From Desulfobacterales bacterium (GTDB taxonomy: Bacteria > Desulfobacterota > Desulfobacteria > Desulfobacterales > Desulfosalsimonadaceae), in NCBI GenBank assembly GCA_007135795.1, contig SLIE01000182.1:1-8089 (forward strand): DNA of 8,089 bases. The letters run 5' to 3'. A model generated the notes under the pieces. The model was not told the origin of the DNA. It did no database searches and saw only the letters and a list, made by a program, of their open reading frames with translations. The translations under genes were made by a program, and so were the position numbers. Numbering within the stretch: the first letter of the stretch is position 1; each line of letters begins with the position of its first letter. This document shows positions 1 to 5,533 of this stretch, one piece after another.

Positions 1-33
1 ACAGAGAATAAGCTCTGTTTCGGATTGTTCATT

Positions 34-83
34 AAAAGGGGTTCACGCTTTTTTTAGGGTGAACCCCTTTTATGTGTTTTTTT
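34..83 (+). terminator. Intrinsic terminator upstream of rplU
   Basis: A perfect 13-bp stem is formed by 34-46 and 59-71 around a 12-nt loop. After a 5-nt interruption it is followed by seven consecutive T (77-83). This is the classic shape of a Rho-independent terminator and should end whatever transcript enters from the left of the window. The T-tract abuts the -35 box of the rplU promoter. The stem also begins with AAAA on the + strand, so the structure could act weakly on the other strand too. Confidence 0.85.
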
Positions 84-84
84 G

Positions 85-112
85 TTGACAAATCCTGATA
101 TAAATCTATAAT
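85..112 (+). promoter_or_regulatory. Consensus sigma-70 promoter for rplU
   Basis: TTGACA (85-90) and TATAAT (107-112) match the -35 and -10 consensus perfectly, with a 16-bp spacer. Transcription should start near 118-120, leaving a leader of about 38 nt before the rplU ATG. That leader looks too short for a large autoregulatory L21 leader structure. A full-consensus promoter suits a highly expressed ribosomal-protein gene. The start point is predicted. Confidence 0.85.
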
Positions 113-156
113 TTCTTGTTTTATAATTTAACGAGGAAATAAGTGGGGGGATCGAT

Positions 157-471
157 ATGTATGCAGTGATTGCCACAGGCGGCAAGCAATATAAAGTGAG
201 TGAAGGTGATATCCTGCGGGTTGAGAAGATTGCAGGAGATGTGGGTCAGAGTGTGTCTTTGGATAAGGTCTTGATGCTTGCCAATGGTGAGGATATCCAG
301 ATCGGTAAACCCGTTATTGAAAATGCGGCAGTGAATGCCAGTATTGTCGAGCAGGGAAAGAATAAGAAAGTCCTTGTTTTTAAATACAAGCGTCGCAAAC
401 GATACCGAAGAACTCAAGGACACAGGCAGATGTTTACGGCAATCAAGATTGAAAACATTGTCCAGAACTGA
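157..471 (+). CDS. rplU: 50S ribosomal protein L21 (bL21)
   Basis: This gene encodes the large-subunit ribosomal protein L21, which binds 23S rRNA. The 104-residue product has the usual length. It opens with the family signature MYAVIATGGKQYKV and carries the basic RNA-binding stretch KYKRRKRYRRTQGHRQ near residues 76-91, ending in the typical short beta-strand IKIENI. The ATG at 157 follows a G-rich ribosome-binding sequence (GGGGGGA, 145-151). A GAGGAAA at 133-139 is too distant to set the start. It is the first gene after a consensus promoter. The usual partner rpmA lies 350 bp downstream, an unusually long gap for this pair. Confidence 0.97.
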   Translation: MYAVIATGGKQYKVSEGDILRVEKIAGDVGQSVSLDKVLMLANGEDIQIGKPVIENAAVNASIVEQGKNKKVLVFKYKRRKRYRRTQGHRQMFTAIKIENIVQN

Positions 472-478
472 TGGTATC

Positions 479-588
479 GTAAAAAGTCCCATCTACTTCG
501 TTGTAGCAATTTTTCATTCGCCCGGAATACTATATGTATGCCCTTCGCAAATGAAAAATCACTACGCCTCGTATATGGAACGTTTAAC
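479..588. repeat. Long imperfect inverted repeat, possible dispersed element
   Basis: The arms 479-521 and 547-588 are imperfect reverse complements around a loop of about 25 nt. The best-matched blocks are 509-518 with 550-559 (10 bp perfect), 503-506 with 562-565, and 489-496 with 571-578 (7 of 8). Outer partial pairing joins GTAAAA with the TTTAAC side. As RNA it would form a long bulged hairpin starting 8 nt after the rplU stop. The form resembles short non-autonomous elements or REP-like palindromes that occur in many copies between genes. A multi-copy nature is inference, because only one copy is visible here. Confidence 0.6.
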
Positions 589-638
589 CTAGTCATATTT
601 ATCGATTTTGTGATTTTTTTGAGTGAACTTAAATTGAT

Positions 639-669
639 ACAAACCCTGATTTTTGGAAACAGGGTTTGT
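639..669. other. Hairpin in the rplU-rpmA gap
   Basis: ACAAACCCTG (639-648) pairs perfectly with CAGGGTTTGT (660-669) around an 11-nt loop. No T-tract follows on the + strand, and on the - strand the flank is not T-rich enough either. It is therefore not a convincing intrinsic terminator. It may be an attenuator, a processing site or an mRNA-stability stem between rplU and rpmA, or simply the 3' end of an uncharacterised transcript. Confidence 0.5.
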
Positions 670-821
670 CGTCGAGGGTATTTACATTTCACCTGAATGA
701 TTCACTGGGCTTGCGGTATTCACATCCCAGGTAAAGGTTTTTATCATCTGGCGTGAAATGACGGTTTCGGCCGGATATTACATAACATAAAAGCATAAGC
801 TTATATAAGAGGTGTTGAAAA

Positions 822-1079
822 ATGGCACACAAAAAAGCCGGCGGCAGTTCAAAGAACGGTCGCGACAGTAATGGACAAAGACGTGGCGTAAAACGCTACG
901 GTGGGGAAAAAGTTCTGGCGGGGAATGTATTGGTCAGACAGCTGGGGACCAAAATTCACCCGGGTAACAATGTTGGGATGGGAAAAGATTATACCCTTTT
1001 TGCAACCATTGAAGGCGTTGTCACGTATGAACGGATGGGCCGTTCACGGAAAAAAGTAAGTGTATATGCCGCCGCGTGA
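822..1079 (+). CDS. rpmA: 50S ribosomal protein L27 (bL27)
   Basis: L27 is a large-subunit protein whose N-terminal tail reaches the peptidyl-transferase centre. The 85-residue product has the standard length and the near-invariant N-terminus [16 protein letters not shown]. It also has the conserved segments [19 protein letters not shown] and [18 protein letters not shown]. It starts directly with MAHKK and so lacks the cleavable N-terminal extension seen in Firmicutes and Fusobacteria. The ATG is preceded by AAGAGG (807-812) at 9-nt spacing. Its TGA stop overlaps the GTG start of obgE, so the two are probably translationally coupled. Confidence 0.98.
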   Translation: MAHKKAGGSSKNGRDSNGQRRGVKRYGGEKVLAGNVLVRQLGTKIHPGNNVGMGKDYTLFATIEGVVTYERMGRSRKKVSVYAAA

Positions 1080-2086
1080 AATTCATTGATGAATCCGTAA
1101 TTACCGTAACCGCCGGCAACGGTGGCAAGGGATGCGTCAGCTTCCGGCGGGAAAAATATATCCCCCGGGGAGGACCGGATGGTGGCGACGGCGGCGATGG
1201 CGGCAATGTCATTGTTCACACCACTGTCCGGAGAAGAACGCTCTACCGGTTCCGTCATCAAAGAATGTTTAATGCCAAAAACGGTGGCTACGGGCAAGGG
1301 CGCCAGAAGACCGGAAAAAAAGGTGAAGATCTGGTAATTGAAGTACCACCGGGCACGGTAATAACCAATGCCGAAACCGGGGAGCTCGTGTGTGACTGCG
1401 TCACTGATGGACAGAATCATATATTGGCCAGGGGTGGGATCGGCGGGCGTGGCAATGCAAGATTTAAAACCTCAACCAATCGTGCGCCACGGCATGCTCA
1501 ACCGGGAACACCTGGAGAAAGCTTCCATCTTAAGCTGGAACTCAAGCTTCTTGCCGATATTGGGATTGTTGGATTCCCCAATGCCGGCAAATCCACATTA
1601 TTATCCCGCATTTCCTCCGCCAAGCCGAAAATTGCAGACTATCCGTTTACAACGTTAAGTCCCATCTTAGGCGTTGTTGATACCGGTCATGGCGAGCCTT
1701 TCGTGGTGGCGGACATACCGGGGTTGATCGAAGGCGCCCACGCAGGAGCCGGCCTGGGCATTCGATTTCTCAAGCATGTGGAGCGGACCGGTGTGCTTCT
1801 TCATTTGGTTGATGCCGCATCGATAGATCCGGAAAATCCCCTTGCGGTGTATCATATGATAAATCGCGAATTGGAAGGCTTTTCCGAAATGCTTGCGGAA
1901 AAGCCTCAAATTGTTGCCTTGAATAAGACCGATCTTCCGGATGCCGCAGACAATGCCAAATTGTTTGAAGCAGCTGCAAAAGACCTTGAGACATATCGAA
2001 TATCAGCGGCTACTGGTGATGGTATTGAAGCTGTGATGAATGCGCTGGAAGCCAAAATGAGAAAACAAAAAGATCATGACGCTTGA
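1076..2086 (+). CDS. obgE: GTPase Obg/CgtA, 50S assembly factor
   Basis: Obg is a large GTPase that binds the 50S subunit during late assembly and links ribosome state to growth and stress. The 336-residue protein has the glycine-rich Obg fold at about residues 1-157, with GNGGKGC and repeated GGDGG motifs. A G domain follows with G1 GFPNAGKS (166-173), G3 DIPG (213-216), G4 NKTD (283-286) and G5 SAATG (310-314). There is no C-terminal OCT extension of the kind found in some Gram-positives. The GTG at 1076 is chosen because it gives the canonical N-terminus MKFIDES. It overlaps the rpmA TGA by 4 bp and has no good ribosome-binding site of its own. The 3' end overlaps proB by 11 bp. Confidence 0.97.
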   Translation: MKFIDESVITVTAGNGGKGCVSFRREKYIPRGGPDGGDGGDGGNVIVHTTVRRRTLYRFRHQRMFNAKNGGYGQGRQKTGKKGEDLVIEVPPGTVITNAETGELVCDCVTDGQNHILARGGIGGRGNARFKTSTNRAPRHAQPGTPGESFHLKLELKLLADIGIVGFPNAGKSTLLSRISSAKPKIADYPFTTLSPILGVVDTGHGEPFVVADIPGLIEGAHAGAGLGIRFLKHVERTGVLLHLVDAASIDPENPLAVYHMINRELEGFSEMLAEKPQIVALNKTDLPDAADNAKLFEAAAKDLETYRISAATGDGIEAVMNALEAKMRKQKDHDA

Positions 2087-3221
2087 TCGGAAAACAATAT
2101 TTGATCAGGCCCGGCGTGTTGTAATAAAAGTCGGCAGTGGGGTGCTGACCGGAAAAGATGGGCTAAACAAAGACCGGATCGACAGTCTGAGTCGACAATT
2201 ATCAGTTCTTCTGGAATCCGGAATTGAAATACTGCTGGTATCTTCCGGTGCAATGGCGTGCGGCCAGCGTAAAATCGGTTTGTCAAAGCGGCCCGAGGAA
2301 ATTCCCAAACGCCAGGCCATCGCCGCCGTGGGGCAGGCGGATCTCATCTGGACCTACGAAGTGGCGTTTTCCCACTACAATCAAAAGGTAGCCCAGATCC
2401 TTCTGACCGGCGATGATCTCAGCAGCAGCAGGCGTCGTTACCTGAATGCCCGCAATACCCTCAATACCTTGCTGGAGTGGAAAGTCCTCCCCATTATCAA
2501 TGAGAACGACACCGTGGGGACGGAGGAGATCAAATTCGGGGATAACGATAATCTGTCAGCATTGATTTCTTTGATGATGAATGCGGATATACTGGTTAAC
2601 CTGACCGACATCGACGCGCTGTATTCAAATGATCCCCGGTCCGATCCCGAAGCGAAAAAAATTTCCCTGGTTACCCGGATAAACAAAGAGATCGAAATCC
2701 TTGCAAGCGGTTTGCCGGGTGTCCTTGGCACAGGCGGTATGCTCTCCAAGATCCGGGCGGCAAAAAAAGTGACTTCGGCCGGAATTCCCATGGTAATCGC
2801 CAATGGCGGAGATGACGACATTCTGGCATCCCTTTTTTCCGGTCAACCGGATGTGGGTACTTTCTTTGCCCCATCGCGTGAAAAACTTTCCAATCGCAAA
2901 TGCTGGATTGCGTTCCACCGGAAACCCAAGGGGGTTCTCAAGATTGACGACGGGGCGGTGGCGGCTATCCTTCAAAAGGGAAAAAGCCTTCTTCCGGGCG
3001 GCATTACCGATGTGGGAGGGGATTTCGGAATCGGCGCGCCAGTTGCGCTGCATGATAACGAAGACAATTGGGTAGCGACAGGGCTGGTTAATTATAAAGC
3101 GACCGATATCCGGAAAATTATGGGAAAGCGTACCAACCAGATTAAGACGTATCTCGGTGAAAAGCCATATGACGAAGTCATTCACCGCAATAACATGACG
3201 GTTTTGGGGACGACCTGCTAA
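2076..3221 (+). CDS. proB: Glutamate 5-kinase with PUA domain
   Basis: ProB phosphorylates L-glutamate with ATP to gamma-glutamyl phosphate, the first and normally proline-inhibited step of proline synthesis. The 381-residue product has a full amino-acid-kinase domain: VIKVGSG (16-22), LVSSGA (54-59), NENDTV (142-147), GDNDNLSA (155-162) and GTGGM (218-222) with Lys225. It is followed by a linker and a PUA domain at about 282-360, with the family's conserved tail YDEVIHRNNM (365-374). The ATG lies inside the end of obgE (11-bp overlap) and lacks a strong Shine-Dalgarno sequence, which suggests translational coupling. Its product feeds ProA, encoded 304 bp downstream. Confidence 0.97.
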   Translation: MTLDRKTIFDQARRVVIKVGSGVLTGKDGLNKDRIDSLSRQLSVLLESGIEILLVSSGAMACGQRKIGLSKRPEEIPKRQAIAAVGQADLIWTYEVAFSHYNQKVAQILLTGDDLSSSRRRYLNARNTLNTLLEWKVLPIINENDTVGTEEIKFGDNDNLSALISLMMNADILVNLTDIDALYSNDPRSDPEAKKISLVTRINKEIEILASGLPGVLGTGGMLSKIRAAKKVTSAGIPMVIANGGDDDILASLFSGQPDVGTFFAPSREKLSNRKCWIAFHRKPKGVLKIDDGAVAAILQKGKSLLPGGITDVGGDFGIGAPVALHDNEDNWVATGLVNYKATDIRKIMGKRTNQIKTYLGEKPYDEVIHRNNMTVLGTTC

Positions 3222-3246
3222 AAATTTGGATCGGCGATATATTCCA

Positions 3247-3285
3247 ACAAAGGCACAAAAGCGCAGCTTGAATCTGTGCCTTTGT
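3247..3285 (+). terminator. Hairpin after proB, possible weak terminator
   Basis: ACAAAGGCACA (3247-3257) pairs perfectly with TGTGCCTTTGT (3275-3285) around a 17-nt loop, 25 nt after the proB stop. The downstream GCCTTTTGCG has only four T in a row, so intrinsic termination would be partial at best. The 3' arm GTGCCTTT (3276-3283) is repeated in tandem at 3284-3291. This allows two alternative pairings with the same 5' arm. Confidence 0.45.
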
Positions 3286-3401
3286 GCCTTTTGCGTGAAA
3301 GTCCAATGTTTTTGAAGGCATACAATATTAGTGTTTGATAAACGGTCAAAAGTAGCCTATTTTGTCAGTATTCGAAGAATTAACATACGTTAACGCATAT
3401 A

Positions 3402-3413
3402 TCAGCAAGCTGA
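3402..3413. promoter_or_regulatory. Near-palindrome upstream of proA, operator candidate
   Basis: TCAGC-AA-GCTGA is a 5+5 inverted repeat, extended imperfectly by ATAT on the left and GATAT on the right. It sits between two copies of TAACATACG and about 110 bp before the proA start. The arrangement could be a repressor site, but no regulator is encoded in the window and chance is not excluded. Confidence 0.25.
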
Positions 3414-3525
3414 CGATATTTCAGAAAGTAACATACGAACGAAGATTCCCTCCGGCAGATCATCTTCCGGATTATCTTCCTTCACCTGCTGTTTTCACGG
3501 CAGAGAAAGAAAGGGGAAACACCTT

Positions 3526-4779
3526 ATGTCAGTTGAAACCATTGTTTCACAATTGGCAAAATCAGCAAAAAACGCAGCCATGGAACTTGCCTGTTGTTCA
3601 ACCGCCGATAAAAACCAGGCGTTGAAAGCCATTGCCGCTAAACTGACGGATAAATCGGAATATATAAAAACCCAAAATGCACGTGATCTCGAGGAAGCTC
3701 GAAAAAACGGGCTTTCCGATGCCATGATCGATCGCTTGACCGTGGGGGATGATACCATCGCCGCCATGGCGGCGGGTCTTGAAGAGGTAGCCGGGTTGCA
3801 GGATCCTGTGGGTTCCTCGGATGGTACCTGGATACGTCCCAACGGTCTGGAAGTAAGCCGGGTCCGCATCCCATTGGGTGTTATCGGAATTATCTACGAA
3901 TCCCGCCCGAACGTGACCATCGACGCAGCCGGATTATGCCTGAAGTCCGGTAATGCCGTCATCCTGCGCGGTGGTTCGGAAGCCATCCATTCAAACCGGG
4001 CCCTGGCAGAGTGCATCGCGGAGGGTCTTTCAGAAACACCCATCCCGAAAACCGCCATCCAGGTGGTCTCGGTGACGGATCGTGACGTGGTGAACCTGCT
4101 TCTTAAGCAAGATGAGGAGATCGATCTGATTATTCCGCGGGGCGGGGAAAGCCTGATCCGTTTTGTGGTCCAGAATTCGAAAATTCCCGTTCTAAAGCAT
4201 TACAAGGGCGTCTGCCATGTGTATGTCGATCTTACAGCGGATGTCAGGATGGCCGGGGATATTAGTTTCAATGCCAAGGTTCAGCGTCCCGGGGTATGTA
4301 ATGCAATGGAAACCTTACTTGTCCACAAGGAAACCATATCTTCTTTCCTGCCGGAAATTACTCGCATGGCAGACGCAGGCGTTGAAATCAGAGGATGTGA
4401 GCAGCTTTGCCAAATACTCCCCTCAGCCATTACCGCCAGTGAGGAAGACTGGTATGCCGAATACCAGGATCTGATCTGCGCCGTGAAGATCGTGGACGAC
4501 ATCGACGCAGCGATGGCACATATTGCCCGCTATGGCTCGAAGCACACGGAGGCCATTGTTACGTCGGACTACGGATGCGCCGAGCGGTTCCTCAAAGAGG
4601 TCGATTCTTCCGTGGTGCTGGTCAACGCCTCCACCCGGTTTAACGATGGCGGCCAGTTGGGGCTTGGTGCGGAAATGGGCATCAGCACGTCCAAGCTCCA
4701 CGCTTTCGGGCCCATGGGACTGAAAGAGCTGACAACCACCAAGTTCGTGGTCCGGGGAAGTGGACAGGTTCGTGTTTGA
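3526..4779 (+). CDS. proA: Gamma-glutamyl phosphate reductase
   Basis: ProA reduces gamma-glutamyl phosphate with NADPH to glutamate 5-semialdehyde, which cyclises to the proline precursor pyrroline-5-carboxylate. The 417-residue product has the normal length and aldehyde-dehydrogenase fold. Visible motifs are IPLGVIGIIYESRPNVTIDA (115-134) and the cofactor-binding ILRGGSEA (146-153). The catalytic Cys258 sits in QRPGVCNAMETLL, and the C-terminal block spans VNASTRFNDGG (366-376) and GLGAEMGISTSKLHAFGPMG (379-398). The ATG at 3526 follows AAGGGGA (3511-3517). It is separated from proB by an unusually long spacer with repeats, while nadD follows after 76 bp. All expected catalytic residues are present. 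Confidence 0.97.
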   Translation: MSVETIVSQLAKSAKNAAMELACCSTADKNQALKAIAAKLTDKSEYIKTQNARDLEEARKNGLSDAMIDRLTVGDDTIAAMAAGLEEVAGLQDPVGSSDGTWIRPNGLEVSRVRIPLGVIGIIYESRPNVTIDAAGLCLKSGNAVILRGGSEAIHSNRALAECIAEGLSETPIPKTAIQVVSVTDRDVVNLLLKQDEEIDLIIPRGGESLIRFVVQNSKIPVLKHYKGVCHVYVDLTADVRMAGDISFNAKVQRPGVCNAMETLLVHKETISSFLPEITRMADAGVEIRGCEQLCQILPSAITASEEDWYAEYQDLICAVKIVDDIDAAMAHIARYGSKHTEAIVTSDYGCAERFLKEVDSSVVLVNASTRFNDGGQLGLGAEMGISTSKLHAFGPMGLKELTTTKFVVRGSGQVRV

Positions 4780-4785
4780 TGACAG

Positions 4786-4802
4786 GTGCATTATTCATGC
4801 AC
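4786..4802. other. Small hairpin after proA
   Basis: GTGCAT (4786-4791) pairs with ATGCAC (4797-4802) around a 5-nt loop, starting 7 nt after the proA stop. No T-tract follows, so it is not a terminator candidate. It could stabilise the proA 3' end or be incidental. Confidence 0.3.
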
Positions 4803-4855
4803 AGGATTGCTGCAAACTGAAACATGTAAGGTTCTCAAGCCTGAAATGAGATAAA

Positions 4856-5533
4856 ATGCCTATTTTGAATCGCGTGGGATTGTTTGGGGGGACTTTTAAC
4901 CCGATACATTTCGGTCACCTCCGGACGGCGCTCGAGACCCTGGAAGGATTCGGCCTCGACCAAATCCGTTTTATCCCCGCGGCAGACCCTCCGCACAAGG
5001 ACAAAACAGACCTTGCCGATGAATCGGACCGATTGGCCATGCTGACCCAGGCCATTGAAAACAATCCCTCATTTTTGGTCTCGGATATTGAACTGCAACG
5101 TCCGGGGAGATCTTACACCGTAGACACGGTCAAGCAATTCACCCGGGAAAAGTTACCATCCACGCAATGTTTTCTCATCATCGGGCTCGATGCGTTCATG
5201 GATATCAGTACGTGGAAGGATTACAAAGAGATTTTAAACAATATCCCCTTGATTGTCATGTCCCGGCCGGGTGAAAACGAACCGTGCATGAACCGGAACT
5301 TCTCCGGGATCGGGAAGTACGTGGAAAACAGGATTTCATCGGGTTTTGTTTTCAACAGGGAACAAAATGCGTTTGTTCATAAGTCATTAAAACCGATATA
5401 TATATTTCCGGTAACGTCCCTTCACATCTCCGCCACCACAATCAGACAACATGTACGCCAGGGCAGATCCATCCGGTACCTGGTTCCGGATTCGGTGGCA
5501 ACATATATTCACGATAAAAGGTTGTATACATGA
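4856..5533 (+). CDS. nadD: Nicotinate-nucleotide adenylyltransferase
   Basis: NadD transfers AMP from ATP to nicotinic acid mononucleotide, giving deamido-NAD, the penultimate step of NAD synthesis. The 225-residue protein has the nucleotidyltransferase signature GGTFNPIHFGH (11-21) with its HxGH-type histidines. It also has PPHK (45-48), GRSYTVDT (84-91), GLDAF (110-114) and the C-terminal ISATTIR (191-197), followed by the family's IRYLVPDSVATYI. The ATG at 4856 is chosen because it places the signature about ten residues in. The ribosome-binding site is weak (GAG at 4848-4850). An ATG at 4846 runs into TAA two codons later. The stop overlaps the next start as ATGA, the usual nadD-rsfS coupling. 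Confidence 0.96.
   Translation: MPILNRVGLFGGTFNPIHFGHLRTALETLEGFGLDQIRFIPAADPPHKDKTDLADESDRLAMLTQAIENNPSFLVSDIELQRPGRSYTVDTVKQFTREKLPSTQCFLIIGLDAFMDISTWKDYKEILNNIPLIVMSRPGENEPCMNRNFSGIGKYVENRISSGFVFNREQNAFVHKSLKPIYIFPVTSLHISATTIRQHVRQGRSIRYLVPDSVATYIHDKRLYT

Larger units (their letters stand above)
472..821. other. Long rplU-rpmA intergenic region
   Basis: I see no convincing gene in these 350 bp. The first part (479-588) is a long imperfect inverted repeat and the middle (639-669) is a separate hairpin; both are listed separately. Further weak pairings include CTGGG near 705 with CCCAG near 727. I found no good -35/-10 pair ahead of rpmA, so rpmA may depend on read-through from the rplU promoter or on a promoter I cannot recognise. 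The small palindrome ATAAGCTTAT (794-803) lies just ahead of the rpmA ribosome-binding site. rplU and rpmA are usually tens of bases apart, so this gap is itself notable. Confidence 0.6.
3222..3525. other. proB-proA intergenic region
   Basis: No gene is evident in these 304 bp. The proB side carries a strong hairpin (3247-3285) with an extra tandem copy of its GTGCCTTT arm. The central part holds a 9-bp direct repeat TAACATACG (3381-3389 and 3429-3437) and the near-palindrome TCAGCAAGCTGA (3402-3413) between them. A small TCCGG/CCGGA stem (3451-3455 with 3467-3471) follows. The only promoter-like pair I could find, TTGTCA (3362-3367) with TACGTT (3386-3391), is weak. The proA ribosome-binding site AAGGGGA is at 3511-3517. 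proB and proA are usually adjacent or nearly so, so proA may have its own control here. Confidence 0.55.

Noticed and set aside
1..18. ACAGAG/CTCTGT hairpin at the window edge, considered as a tRNA end or terminator.
   Set aside because: The stem is only 6 bp, with no T-tract and no tRNA features. The left context is cut off, so nothing can be concluded.
118..156. L21 autoregulatory leader RNA ahead of rplU.
   Set aside because: The predicted leader is only about 38 nt with no stable structure seen, too short for known ribosomal-protein leaders.
335..592. Open frame overlapping the end of rplU and running through the inverted repeat.
   Set aside because: It is out of frame with rplU, and its second half is the palindromic repeat, not protein-like sequence.
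2625..3185. 186-codon open frame on the - strand within proB.
   Set aside because: It is antisense to a complete proB and shows no domain or ribosome-binding evidence.
3362..3625. Open frame spanning the proB-proA gap into proA, considered as a small gene.
   Set aside because: It runs out of frame into proA, has no good ribosome-binding site, and its translation looks like non-coding sequence.
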